Positions 19,201 to 33,579 of a DNA stretch of 64,000 nt are shown here, piece after piece. The translations under genes and the position numbers were made by a program. The notes beneath the pieces are model-generated. The model ran no database searches, had not been told where the DNA came from, and saw nothing but the letters and a program-made list of their open reading frames with translations. Position 1 is the first letter of the stretch; every line of letters starts with the position of its first letter. This stretch comes from Utricularia gibba (Eukaryota > Streptophyta > Magnoliopsida > Lamiales > Lentibulariaceae), in assembly GCA_002189035.1 (NCBI GenBank), contig NEEC01000017.1:2170001-2234000 (forward strand), written 5' to 3'.

Positions 19201-21945
19201 TTGCACCATTAATATCCATAGAATTAACAGAAAAGTACCCCAACTGTTGAGAAGTAAACAAGCACAGCTACTTTAAGCCAGTTTAGATGCATCCTCAAAC
19301 TAATTCCTCTACTCAAATAGAATATCGCACCTTCAGCCATCACTTGAGTAATTATTTCATCCTTTTCCTTCAGAAGGGCAGCCGCATCACTCTTTTTGTT
19401 CTGCTCTCTACGAAGTGTGTCTCTTTCCTTGGTAAGAGCATACACCTGAAATGTTGCAGTCATCACTATCACTTAGATTAAAATAAGGCACTCTAGGTGA
19501 CGCATGAAAATAATTAACAATAGCCAAATAAAAATACATATTAAAACTACATAAAAGAAAGTAAACCAGACCAAGTACCAAAATATAGATTACCTTCCTC
19601 TCAAGTGCAGCAACCTTTTGATTGAACTCCTCACGTAGAGATTCAATATCAGCTTCGGTTGTTTTCTTCTGGAAATCAATAATACTAGTTGCAAAAATGT
19701 GCACACTGGAAATCCAAAGTAATATCACATGCATATACAGATTTATCTTCCATTCAATCATATAAAGAAAAAAAAACTTGATTTCATAAACTTACAAACA
19801 AGACATTTACCGTTCAACAAAGAGAATCAAATACGAAGTCTAATGGGGTTGCATTAAAAAATGAGAAGACATGTAAGAAAAAGAATAGTAATACATAAAT
19901 CCCCTGCATTAAAATTAATCTCACTTTCTAGATAACACTGAATATCAATGTCAGTAACCAATTTCAAATGCTTTGTGTAAGGAAACATGACCTAAAATAC
20001 CAAAATGACAAGTAAAACACAGTTAACAGAATAACAGTGTGAACTGACCCTCAAATCATCAATCGTGGATTTAAACTGCTCGTTTTCATTCATAAGCTTT
20101 GCAATTTCATCAGCCTTGGCCTGGGTCAAGAAGACAATAAGGTTTGATTAACAGTTCCAGTGCATCAAACGCCTTGATAAATTTCTGTAACAGCTCAATA
20201 CAGATGTACTATGAAAATGTGTTTAAAACTTTAGAAAGACACCACGTCAACTCATCAATTCAAAAAAAACTTAAAAGGAAGGGTGGCAAATGAAAACCAA
20301 ATGGATCATCTTTCATGTTTTGCAGCTGTCTCAGAAGGGAATACCTTTTAATAACATTTCAGCCCTCTCAGAAGGAAATGTAGCACTAAAGATATGGGCC
20401 TTATTTTTCTCTTGTGATAAAATACATAGGAAAATTTCTATGACAAAATATTCAGAGTTTAAATAACATGCATGATTTTCAAAATTAAGTAAATAGTAAT
20501 CTTCCTCAATTTACCAAGTGCAGTCATATTAGCACTGTATAGTGCCGTTTCCCTCACAATTGAGCCTGCGTGGATGGAGAAATTAGCATAAATTCAATGA
20601 ATATGTACCTGAGCTTGTCTGGCTGCCCCCTGTAGTGCAGTTTCCATCATTTTCATTTCCTTCCTCAGTTTATCAAGTTCAGCCACAGAATCTGCATTAG
20701 ATGTGTGGCTTCCAGCACTTGCGCACTTGTCCCCAATGTTACTGCCTTCCTCCAGATATTGTTTTGTTTCTAGTGTGCCAGCTAAGGTATCAGATGGAGG
20801 CATCGTAGATGCTGCTTCTCCAGGTTCCACAACATTACTTTGCAAGTCAGGTAACATTTCAGAAGCAATATCCTTATGAGCCATGCCTTCATACTGGGTA
20901 TCTGGAGCAGATGAAGCTATGCTTCGTTCAGGAGCTTCAGGTGACTCTTCATGAGCTGGAAAAACTTCTTTGCAACTCTCCTTCTCAGCATTTTTAACTT
21001 CCAAGTTATCTGAAACAGTAGTAGAACCATCCATTTCCAATCTAGACTTACCAGGTTCCCCAGTAACGGATTCAGGTTCCACGAATTCCAAATTCCTTGG
21101 AGATACTTCCTCTGATCTTTTATCATAAGGATTGTTTTCTATAGATTCAGGCTGTTTTGGCTCTAGTAGTGGAGCATGCACTTCTGGTAGATCCTTGTCA
21201 AGAAGATTAGAAGGTTGCAATTTGATACCATCATCTTTTTGTTCGCTCTCATTAATCGAAATTAAGCTTGATACACCAGTCGCTCCACTTCCGTCTGTTG
21301 CAGAGTTATCCCCTGAATCATCACCAATTTCTTTTATGGCTTCTTCCTTTGCTACAGCAACACTTTCAATTTTCTCATTCTCGGGCTTTTCAACTGTGAG
21401 TGGAGATGAAGGTCTTGAGACGCTACCTTTTCCTGCAGTTTCAACACTTTCCCCACCTTTCTGCGCCATGAGGCCCATAATGGGCTCAAACAACACCTTA
21501 CTATCTGTTGAAGGCCATAATCCAGATGATGCTGCATTGAGATTAAACATACATCATTGTATGATCATAAGCCTACAGTACATACTTATTCCCACTTGGA
21601 TTGCAGTGCGACCCAAAGATACAGGAGGCAAATTTCTGAATGATGCAATAACATTCCAATATTTCTTTATCCCGAAAATGAAAAAAAAAAAAAAAAACAT
21701 ACATTATGTGATGAATGGCAGCCATTCACCGCCACAGAAGGCAAAATAAACCCAAAACTCCAAAAAGAGATAACCAATAATTTCATACCTTCATCGTCGC
21801 TAGCAACAGCATCTGACTTCTCCTCGAGTCCAAGAGCATTATCGAAGGTCTTCTCAATGTTCTTGACACTTTCACTGAATTTACTCACTGCCCCAGAAAG
21901 ATCAGGAAAGTTCCCGAGTGATACCTTCCCGCTAAACCACGCCAT
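16278..21945 (-). CDS. GC5: Golgin candidate 5 (TMF-like coiled-coil golgin)
   Basis: Long coiled-coil tether of the Golgi that binds Rab GTPases. Eighteen exons: 21789-21945, 20609-21531, 20049-20120, 19594-19668, 19331-19445, 19028-19088 (or 19080), 18895-18942, 18251-18595, 18093-18176, 17949-18014, 17778-17876, 17475-17693, 17296-17413, 17006-17223, 16872-16931, 16608-16721, 16383-16457 and 16278-16304. The N-terminus MAWFSGKVSLGNFPDLSGAV and the C-terminal MGERDEE...VDLKEMYKEQV match Arabidopsis GC5 (956 aa as I recall); this model gives 958 if one missing A is restored in exon 6. Exon 2 is acidic and low-complexity; exons 3-12 are heptad-rich coiled coil with STRPLLRQIEAIQ. As printed, exon 6 is out of frame with the usual acceptor (A run at 19071-19075). 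A downstream AG at 19082-19081 would restore frame. Confidence 0.93.
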
Positions 21946-22676
21946 ATTTTGAATCCAGAAACTTGATACAACATCAAATCAGCAATACCCACCAAAAGAA
22001 CCTGTCGCGTCAGAGTGGGGCGGGGCAGAAAAAAAAAAAAAAAAACTCATCAAAACCCAAGATCCACAAACCAGGAGATAGAAATTCTCCTTGATCCTGC
22101 TAATAGTATGCAAGAATCGCATGAATGATAAAACAAGCAATGCCGCATTCAAGTACTCGGGGGCAAAAGAAGACTAGAATAGAAGTGCGATATCATAAAC
22201 GTCAAACCTCCGATCGTCTGATCCAAAAGGGCAGGGCTACTCACACAGATCAAACTGAAAACTGGCACTAGCAATCCCGTCAAAGGACCAAATTACCAAC
22301 GTAGGCAAGAAATTCTGCGTACGGTGACCGAGCTTCTGCAGTGATCTGTCGTTGAATCCATCCGCAAAACCCTTTTATATTAACTTAAAAAGCATATATT
22401 AATCTTTTGTTAAAAGTATGGTACTTGAACATTTTAAATTACTAATATTTAAAAAAGTGTATCTTGAATAAAAATTATTAATTAATTAATTATCATTTAA
22501 AATATATCAATAAAAGCGTTATATTATTCCCCTTTCTATGCCATGGTTGCACCATTTCTATCACGCATGTGCAACTCCACAGTACAAAGAGGCTTGGAAA
22601 GGAGCCAAATCATAGAAGAGTACAGAGCTGCAATACACAAACAAGTGGAAAAAGAAGCTTCAGCCTTCAAGAGCTT
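21946..22676. other. GC5 upstream region and spacer
   Basis: Contains the GC5 leader and promoter, including a poly-A run near 22029-22043, then AT-rich DNA. An ORF at 22543-22800 (+) is the antisense of the last CURT1C exons and is not a gene. Confidence 0.6.
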
Positions 22677-24175
22677 CTACCCCAGAATATCAGACAAGGA
22701 CTTTCTGATCGCCACAAAGAGTTCTTCCCTGTATTCATTCCCACACAAGGCAACAATCAGTGTGATTCTAACTACACAGGTATTCGTTGTCCGGGAGTAA
22801 TCTTACCGGTTGGGCTTGAACAGGAGGTATCGATATGTAAACCACTGGCACAATCACAACAAAGGCTTCACATTAGAACGGTGAAGCTACTACTGTAGAA
22901 AAGGGGGAAAATGGATTCCAACTTACTGTAGAAAACAGTAATCCGATGAATTCGAACACATTAGGCACGATGGGAAGTTTGTCAATGGCCTGATGTAGGC
23001 AATGAGCTTGTTAGAAAGGTATTCCATCTGAGACTTATTGAAGAGTAAACAAGCTATGGTGAATTGAAGCCTTAATGGTCGCTTCTCAATGGAAGCTGTG
23101 TCCCTCGGCTATCAGAAGCTGTGCCTTTGTCATATATATATATGGTAAAGAAGCAGCAAAGTGTATAGGGAAGAAATGGATTACCAACGTCAGATTTACT
23201 GATGCCCACAAGGCCACTATACTTGAGAAACTTAAGCCAATAAGCGCAATGCGATCTTCAGATTTATCCCACTACAAAAAGAAAGACCGAACATGGGAGA
23301 ATGGATAAACAACAGCAGCACAGTTTGAACAAAATGGATTCAAATGCATCTGCTTGAGGAAGCAAGGACTCACAACATTTTGCACTGACTTAACAATTGA
23401 GGAAGTTTCAGAGCTTTCACCTGCTGCCTTTGCAATAATACTGTCCAAACGGGGCCCTACAAAAGCAGGATACTCGAAACATGAATATGTGGAAATATAA
23501 GGAAAAGACATGCCCAAGGTACTCTATAATAAACAGCTTCCATAGATGAATATTCATATAGCCAACTGCATGCTAGTCGACCTTTTCTGAAACATCATGT
23601 CTATCCTCATATTCCAACACACAGATGTGAAACTACATTTAAAAACTTGTGCTACAAGACAAATCCATGAATGCTCTACTAACTAAAATTTACATCAGTT
23701 AAAAATGCCCTGAAATACGGCAGGGAGTGAAATGAATCTGTGCGACATACTTTCTCTGTACGAGTAAGGCTCAAAAGCACAATACAAATTTGATCAATAA
23801 TCCCTCAGGAGAACAAAGCCGAGTTCATATCTCTCTAATTCTTGCAAGAAGTTCAGAGCTCCTATCACTTGACACCCAACTTTTCTCCCCTTATTCTCTC
23901 AAAAAAATTTATTCACCCATAAAAGGAAACAAACTCGTAAATTTTTCCTAACAAGCACTACTACAGCTACTTCGCTGATTCAATATCCAAACTTTCGGTT
24001 CACTTACAAAAAAGAAAAAAAAAACAAGAAGAATAGAAAGCTATTTAGGATTTCAAATTTAAAGCTAAAAACGTACTAGCCGTGGGTACTTTGAACTTAA
24101 GAACAGGCCCTGAATGCGTACTCCGTTGACCGCCGTGGGTGGAGGAGGAAGCAGCCTAGCCACCACTGAAGCCAT
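22677..24175 (-). CDS. CURT1C: CURVATURE THYLAKOID 1C-like protein
   Basis: Small thylakoid membrane protein that bends grana margins. It is made of six short exons and invisible as a long ORF. Exons 2-6 fit phase exactly: 23377-23456, 23185-23271, 22927-22989, 22807-22844 and 22677-22728. They encode SIVKSVQN, then WDKSEDRIALIGLSF (first helix with ALWAS), AIDKLPIVPNVFEFIGLLF, WFTYRYLLFKPN and finally EELFVAIRKSLSDILG before the stop. This matches CURT1C, including the distinctive KPNR. Exon 1 starts at 24175 (MASVVARLLPPP, transit-like). Its end is uncertain: a weak GTTCAA donor at 24096 keeps frame (about 138 aa in all), while the better GTACCC donor does not. An intermediate exon is possible. 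Confidence 0.85.
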
Positions 24176-24863
24176 GTGAATCTCCTGGGGTAGTGTATAA
24201 CTCACTCCTGCAAACCCCAAAATGGAAACGAATCCGATCTACTTAGCAGATCCCCTCCCACGGGAGAGAACAACCCAACTCGCTCTTGAACCACAGAAAC
24301 AGAGAGACCTAATCGATTCTTCCCTGGCAGTTTACCGTTAGTTTGCTATAATGATTTCTTTAAAAAAAAACACAAGTCTTGAACAAAGATGCAGACTTGG
24401 GTGGTCCGGAGCGGCCCATCTGGTAAACCGGCTCGGCCCATTACATCCATGCTTCGTGGCCTGTACAGAAAATGAGCTGGAGTCGGATCCGGCATCTACA
24501 GGCCCATAGTCCATTTTACTTAATTGAAATTAAAATTTTTAATTTAATGCTATAATTCGACAGCATATTCCTTATTTCCTAGGTAATTGATTATGGAGCA
24601 CATTTGGAAAATTTCATTAAATTGCATATTCATAATATATCATATTCTTCATTAAACAATATATAATACTTTCATTAATTTCATTCAAGATAGAATAAAT
24701 CTAATCATATATTATTAAATACAAAATTCGAAATTTGACATTTGGAATAACTAAAAATATCAAACTCTTATTATCATTTTTTTTAAAAAAAAAAAGACAT
24801 GATGATGGTCATGCATATAGTGTCGTAGAGGAACCCCTCCAGCAGTAGCAACATCCCTCTTGC
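24176..24863. other. Spacer upstream of CURT1C
   Basis: The first 350 bases carry several GGCCCA/GGCCCAT motifs (24413, 24437, 24502), consistent with a CURT1C promoter read leftwards. The rest is AT-rich with no gene. Confidence 0.5.
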
Positions 24864-25109
24864 TTACTCCTTCCCGACGGTTCCGGGACAAAAAGGCGGC
24901 GACCAACGGTCGGCGGCGACGATGCCGTTATTGTCTCCCGGCTGTGGATTCTGGTTATGGCAGTTGCTGGGAGCAGAACCGGGAATGGGCCCTTTAATCA
25001 AAGACCTCCTGAAGCCGATCTGGTCTGGAGCCATTCTGGCTTCCAGGGGTAGAGAGACCCACAGAAGGATGAGCGCCAGAGAAGCCAGAAAAGCACGAGA
25101 CGCAGCCAT
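24864..25109 (-). CDS. Small secreted peptide precursor, possibly IDA-like (copy 1)
   Basis: An intronless 81-codon gene. Residues 1-24 form a signal peptide (MAASRAFLASLALILLWVSL then PLEA). After a short basic stretch, GFRRSLIKG, comes GPIPGSAPSNCHN at residues 40-52. This resembles the PIPxSxPSxxHN core of IDA/IDL abscission peptides, although C replaces the usual R. Unlike classical IDA, a 29-residue tail follows the motif, ending in SPPFCPGTVGKE. The start at 25109 is preferred over the in-frame ATG at 25181 because a TATA box (25138-25144) lies between them, 28 bases upstream of 25109. Family assignment is inference; secretion is well supported. A diverged tandem copy lies 0.8 kb upstream. 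Confidence 0.6.
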   Translation of the reverse strand: MAASRAFLASLALILLWVSLPLEARMAPDQIGFRRSLIKGPIPGSAPSNCHNQNPQPGDNNGIVAADRWSPPFCPGTVGKE

Positions 25110-25136
25110 GCTCACTGCTACAAGCCTCCCTGAATC

Positions 25137-25175
25137 GTATATAAAGAGAGAGCTGGGAGTCCACAGTTTGCTTCT
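25137..25175 (-). promoter_or_regulatory. TATA box and conserved core promoter, peptide copy 1
   Basis: TAT-ATAA is followed (plus strand) by AGAGAGAGCTGGGAGT and TTTGCTTCT. The same ordered blocks occur at 25993-26030 upstream of the second copy, so the duplication included the promoter. The gene is read from the minus strand. Confidence 0.7.
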
Positions 25176-25750
25176 TAGCATCCAGAAATAGTAATTTTTG
25201 TAAATTCTGGATCCTAGTGTATTTTTATTGTGTGATTTAAATTACTTAGAATAGAATGGAACTTATTAATAAAATATATTTTCAGATTCGTCATTGTATT
25301 TAATTCAAATTACAAGTTTTAATTTAATTCAATCGAAGATGATTAATCCATAGGATAGTATATGATAGCTTCATCAAACAATATAGAGTATTTTATTTAT
25401 ATAGTGTATGTTAATTTTCCTAAGTTGACTATTTTATGGTACGTGTAATTTCTCTTTATTTATTTAATAAAATCGCTTTTCACCAATCGTATCTTCTACA
25501 TTTATTCACGTGCTCATATACTATTAGTCATAGTGTATGTTGATTTTCCAGAATTTTAATTGAATTAAAACTATTGAATCAATAATTTTAAAATACTGAA
25601 TACAATGGGAATAATTTTCAGTACTAATAATCAAACTCTTATTATTTTTTATTTTTAATAAACGAGATGATGCTGCTCAAGCAAATAGTATCCATAAGGA
25701 ACATTCCCCGCCGTTCACGATGCACACTCCGGCAACATCCTCCCTCCTGC

Positions 25751-25952
25751 TTACTTCTTCCCGGCGTTTTCGGGACACAGAGGCGGCGGCAGCGGACGGA
25801 TTTGGGGGCCCGGCCGTTGTGGTGTCCCGGATGTGGATGGCCCAAGCACTGGGAGCTGTAGTCGTCGTCTGGAACCATTCTGGCCTCGAGGGTGGAGAGA
25901 GGCACAGGAGGATGAGCACCAGAGCAGCCAGAAACGCACGGGAGGCGGCCAT
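25751..25952 (-). pseudogene. Tandem second copy of the small secreted peptide gene, frameshifted
   Basis: Starts MAASRAFLAALVLILL, nearly identical to copy 1, then leaves the shared frame inside CCACCC near 25889. The homologous LEARMVPD lies one frame over, and the shared C-terminal PPLCPENAGKK with its stop at 25751 lies in the third frame. The segment that codes the GPIPGSAPS motif in copy 1 is missing or unalignable. One extra C in each of two C runs (near 25889 and 25808) would give one open frame, so base-calling error cannot be excluded. In that frame the mature region would be different and Asp/Tyr/His-rich. It is called pseudogene provisionally. Confidence 0.55.
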
Positions 25953-25992
25953 GCTCCACCGCTAAATATCTGTCAAAAGACTCCGCGATTTG

Positions 25993-26030
25993 TATATAAA
26001 GAGAGAGCTGGGAGTGCACTATTTGCTTCT
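25993..26030 (-). promoter_or_regulatory. Conserved core promoter, peptide copy 2
   Basis: Same TATA plus AGAGAGAGCTGGGAGT and TTTGCTTCT order as copy 1, 41 bases upstream of the copy 2 ATG. Its conservation beside a disrupted coding region is notable. Confidence 0.65.
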
Positions 26031-27460
26031 TCAAACTCAGAAATGGTAATTTGGATAAATTAAGTGCGGATGGCTGTGTTTTTGGATGAATTAGAAATAT
26101 TGTTATGTGTCACGTATAATGAGAAAATTGGTTACCTATATTACAATTTTGTTAACTTAATGTGTAAAAGAATACATAATTGATATAATCCGTATATTTT
26201 TATTCATGATGTAAAATAAAATTAACTTTCATATTAGAATTAATTTTGAGATTGTAAAATTATTTTATGAAAGATGGATTTATGCTATATATTTAGTAGG
26301 TTAAATTATGAAAAGTAACAAATTACTTTTTTTTTTCCATTAACGAATCCCAATAATTTTATTGCATGCACAAAATGAATATGAAAATCAAAATAATTTG
26401 AAATAATAAATTGATGAAATGTAAAAATATAAAAATATTGTTAAGGTGTGTAAAATTGAATTATAATTTTTAATTAAATATGTATTTAAAAAATTGAATA
26501 TTTGTAAATTTAATGTCAAAATTTAAATTTTTTATTTGACTATCAAATATATAAAAATTAGATAAAATCAATTTAAATTCAAATAAGAGGCAAACCTCAT
26601 TGGCTTCTCCCTCACTATGAAAGCTAGAGGGATCGGAGGATTCAGCGAGCTACCGTCGACGTGTCGATCGATGTTCTACATGTCGTTCCGACGATCGTGT
26701 TTGTAGCGACTGCCGCCTGTTCTTCAGGTGCATCGGCTTTCTTTCTTTTCTTCTTCCTCTTCCTGTTCGACGAAATGCCGGATCCATCCTGAATTTTAAA
26801 GAAGAAGCTTCCCGAGGAAGCAAGGCTACACAGATGGGGAAATGAAAGGAACGGAACATGTTTGTACTGTTTTGGGGATTGTGTGATGTTAATTCTGGGT
26901 GGTATTAGTGTAACTAGGCATTCAAGGCAACAAGCGCTGTATCAGAAGCGAAACGGCATGCGCCACCACGTGAAACGACAAAACATTCAACAAAAGGAAA
27001 CATGTTGGGCCCACACATCCATGGAGGATCTCCTGGGTTCATTCAAATTTCAAAATTACCGTTTCATTGGCATTTTAAATTTCAATGATTTCTGTTAATC
27101 TCATCTTCCACGGGCAATTCCTTCATTTTGTTTTTGGGATTTTCTTCTTTCAATCCGTTGGTTATTGCTTTTTGCTCCACTCTCCGTCGGCTCCATGGTT
27201 GTGAAAACGACTCGTATCCTGAAGTTAAAGCTTCTTTCGACAGTTGCTTCCCGTTTGTTCCTGGAATCAACCCGCATAGTTTCTTGCTGTTCTCAATGAA
27301 AAAGATTGTTTCTTCGCCCTTTTTTAAATCGATTTCGAGTTAATCGCTCCACAGGGAAATTGGCTTGGCAGATCAGGGATAGTTTTTTAATTTTTTTTGT
27401 AAAAAAACTTGTCTTTCATCAGCACAGTTTGTGTTTCCCTTCTGGGTGGTTGGCGAGTCA
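26031..27460. other. AT-rich spacer before KIN-13B
   Basis: 26040-26600 is very AT-rich. 26600-26860 is GC-richer and on the minus strand could encode a Lys/Arg-rich tail (NRKRKKKRKKADAPEEQ) after an AG at about 26793, but no start or partner exon was found. 27100-27460 probably holds the KIN-13B promoter and leader. Confidence 0.45.
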
Positions 27461-30573
<3,113 letters not shown>

Positions 30574-30816
30574 TACTAACTGTTACAGGAACAAAGCAAA
30601 GAGCATCGTGGTCTTTGCCTAAACACACATGTGCCATGTTTAAATCACATACTGTTTGTTGGTTTGAGTCATGAACAGGAGATTGTACTGCTTCTCCATG
30701 AGTTGGAAACTGTCATTCTATCATGATTCTAAGTACAGGTTTCGGATGGAAGGCTACCGGAGCATCGCCGGTTGTTGATCGGATCAACAAACCCGGTTTC
30801 AGATGACTGAAAAAAA

Positions 30817-31798
30817 TCAATCTTTGGCATTGAAATGGTTGCCATTGTTGTTGTTGAACAAGCATCTTAGAGCTGTTTCGTAGCCTGTGAAAATGGCGCC
30901 GTTGACGACGAAGGCTCTGGCAACCGCTGTCCCCATCCCCCGCCACAGGACACTGTGCCCCTCTTCTTTCACGCTTCGCCGGAAACAATCAACGATGCCG
31001 GAGTACTTGCGCGAATTCGCCTGAATTCTAGTTTTGATCACGTCGAGTGGGTAGCAGCAGATCCAGCTAGCGACTCCGGCGAGTCCTCCAGCTAGAAGCA
31101 TTGTTCGGAAGGATTCTTGGCCGTCTTTTCGGCAACCAGGGTGAAGGGTTTCCCTCATATATTCGTAACTCCAGAAGTACACGCCGTGCGCAGGTGCATC
31201 TCGGAGAACGGTAACCGCTAATCCACGGTATATTCCTGTCACCCCTTCCGATCGGAAGATACTCCTAGCGACGGCGAACGGGCCTCTCAGACGGTCGCCG
31301 GGGGAGGCGATTGTGGTCTGCAACTGGAGGCGGATTTTCACGAGCTCCACGGGGCTGAGGACCAGGCTCTGTATCGCTCCAGTGCTGATCCCGCCCAGAA
31401 CAACGCCTCTGTACGACGGAGGATCGTCCGCCGACGTGGTGTCGTCGATTGCTCGCGACAAAACGGCGTATGTTTGGAATGCGATGGCGTTCTGAAATGT
31501 GAGAAATTCTCAGAATCCGCACGAGAAGAAACAACATTCATTCACCGGAAACAACAATCAAAACCTGGAAAGTCACAGAAGCCAGCGGCGCTGCCATTCC
31601 CCGGTACAGAGAAACCAGACCCTCGGTGGCCAAAACTTGACGGCCAATTGCGAACGCCGACCCACCGGTGGCGAACTGCTGCCGTATTCTCAGAGTATCA
31701 AGAGGGTATCCCGCGATAACCCCGGCACTACCTCCAAATCCACCGGCGAGAAACTCCTTTCCCCAGCTTGTGGCCAGAAACTCCGGCCAGAAATCCAT
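30817..31798 (-). CDS. BAC2: Mitochondrial basic amino acid carrier BAC2
   Basis: Inner-membrane carrier of arginine and related basic amino acids (mitochondrial carrier family). Two exons, 31565-31798 and 30817-31491, give 302 aa, the usual length. Three repeats each carry the carrier signature: GYPLDTLRIRQ, SPVELVKIRLQ and CYPLDVIKTRIQ. The matching YRGM and WRGMG motifs follow. The N-terminus MDFWPEFLATSWGKEF is the BAC2 signature. It is convergent with KIN-13B, 243 bp between stop codons. No defects. Confidence 0.95.
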
Positions 31799-32631
31799 CT
31801 CTTTCTTTTTTTCCCACAAACACCTTACAAAAAAATGCACAAAAAGCGATAATCTTTTTTATATATGAATCAATGGGAAAATATTCAGTCCGCGGATCTG
31901 ATTCAGAAAACATGAACCCAAGATTCTAAACATGGGCATTCATTTCCTATGGTTCTAATCTTTTTTAATAAAAAAATTAAATTAATTCTTTTTTCTTTAA
32001 CACATGAAAGTTGAGTTTACGAGGTTGGTATCCCTCGCACAATTACGATATAAAATAAAAAAAAAGATTATTACGAATTATGATTCCAGAATCTTCGTCA
32101 TCATCAGTTAAGCTGACGCTTTGGACTGTCTTTTTTTTTTTTAATAAATCTCTTGGACGTGTCTGTAATAAAAAGTAGGTTTCAGACACGTGACGAACTG
32201 AGCAAATTTTTCAGTTCCCAGAAATACCCATCATAGACAATGGTATATTACGGTTTTGCCCTCCCCCGTCCTTGGTTAGCGGGATGGGGATATATACGCC
32301 GCCTGCCCAGGTGGTACGTTAGTTAATTAGGCGACGCAATTTTTGGAAAAAAGACTATAAAAGGTGGTAATTACCTATAAATACCATACTATAAAATAAA
32401 AACTTACCAAAATGGAAACCATAAATTTAATGGCCTCATTATCGGGTTAGGGGCGTATTTGGAATAAATTTTCAATTAGTAAAAAATAATGTTTTTCATT
32501 TTAATATTTTTAATTTAATTAATCAAACACAAGAGCGACGCAGCAACTCGGCTCTTGTTCTTTTCCCTCCATGTCATCCCGCGGGGGTTCGTCGCCTTGT
32601 CCTCTCCAGCCGGCGGCGTCTTTGCGGTTCA

Positions 32632-32907
32632 ATGACCGTTGTTCTCGCCTTCCTCGTCACTTCGCGATCGCGTGCCGGAATCGATCATTTTCATTTTCGC
32701 ACAAAACCTGAAGTATCGCTGGATATAATCCTGGACAAGGATTTGTACTCCATTGAGTATGAATCCTTTATGGTGCCGATTAGGGCTCGGAATCGTCGAA
32801 TCTGGAAACGAGCTAGGGAAAGAGCAAGGCGTGGAGATGCGATTAGGTTGATGAAGTTTGGGAGATTGATGGGAAAATCGCTCTTTCCAGTTTCAGTTTC
32901 ATCATGA
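32632..32907 (+). CDS. Hypothetical 91-codon ORF, unrecognised
   Basis: MTVVLAFLVTSRSRAG then a basic C-terminal half (NRRIWKRARERARRGDAIR). An alternative ATG at 32571 opens a Ser/Arg-rich transit-like frame but stops before joining this one. I recognise no family. GC content is higher than in the flanking spacer, which is the only support for coding. Confidence 0.25.
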   Translation: MTVVLAFLVTSRSRAGIDHFHFRTKPEVSLDIILDKDLYSIEYESFMVPIRARNRRIWKRARERARRGDAIRLMKFGRLMGKSLFPVSVSS

Positions 32908-33144
32908 AAATGCTGTTTTTTTCCCTCTGCAATCTTGGTGTAATATGCGGAGTTGCCGCCGATGCAGGCGAAGGCGTGAGTGAATAACTAGGAAGTTTTG
33001 AAGTTTTTTATTATTATTTTATTGGATTCGTTTAAAATAAATGTGGGCGCTGGTGAGCCCATTTTTTATTTAATGTTTTAAATGCCCAATGTGTGTTCAC
33101 ACAAGGCCCGAAGAGAAGCAGCAGCCCAGTTAAGGAGGAGATCT

Positions 33145-33157
33145 TTCTAGAACGTTG
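33145..33157 (+). promoter_or_regulatory. Heat-shock element upstream of HSP70-14/15
   Basis: TTC-TA-GAA-CG-TTG: two perfect alternating nTTC/nGAA units plus a third with one mismatch, about 430 bases before the start codon and probably close to the transcription start. It fits a heat-inducible Hsp110. Confidence 0.5.
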
Positions 33158-33579
33158 GTCGATGCGCGATTCTCCTAGATGCATCTGGACCGTTTGACAG
33201 GCTACTTATACCGATTCCAAACCTTCCGTCTCTTGAATGAAACTATCGTGAAGCCCTTGCGTTCTCTCGTCGACACTCAGGTACTGATCAACTGTTTTGG
33301 GATTGGAGCGGTGATTTAGTCTCTTTGAGATCTGATCTTTTGTGGATTTTTTCCTTTGGTGTGTTAATGGATTCGGCTTTTTTTTTTCGTTTGGTTCTTC
33401 GGTGCATTATTTGGTTGGATTTAGATTTGGTTGTTTTGCGGTAGTCTGGCTGGAATCGATGATGCTCTGGATTCGTTTTTGTTTCTCGTCTTTTTGAATT
33501 AGTATTGATGCTTGGGGGTTTAATGCAGGTTGCTGCTTCCTTTGTTGAGTGAGTAGCAGGTGCTGAGTTAACCGGAAGC

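Larger units (their letters stand above)
31799..33579. other. Spacer between BAC2 and HSP70-14/15, with HSP leader
   Basis: 31840-32500 is AT-rich with a CACGTG G-box near 32188. 33100-33286 is probably a non-coding first exon of the HSP70-14/15 gene: a GTACTG donor lies near 33281 and a TGCAG acceptor at 33529, before the ATG. A doubtful small gene around 32571-32907 is listed separately. Confidence 0.5.

Noticed and set aside
21132-21749. 205-codon plus-strand ORF
   Set aside because: Antisense to the low-complexity exon 2 of GC5; no recognisable domain.
22543-22800. Plus-strand ORF of 85 codons
   Set aside because: Antisense of the final CURT1C exons.
25107-25181. In-frame ATG at 25181 as start of peptide copy 1
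   Set aside because: The TATA box at 25138-25144 lies downstream of it, so it is unlikely to be transcribed; the ATG at 25109 also begins a clean signal peptide shared with copy 2.
26650-26859. Basic minus-strand ORF upstream of KIN-13B
   Set aside because: Arg/Lys-rich composition could mean an NLS tail, but no start exon or partner was found.
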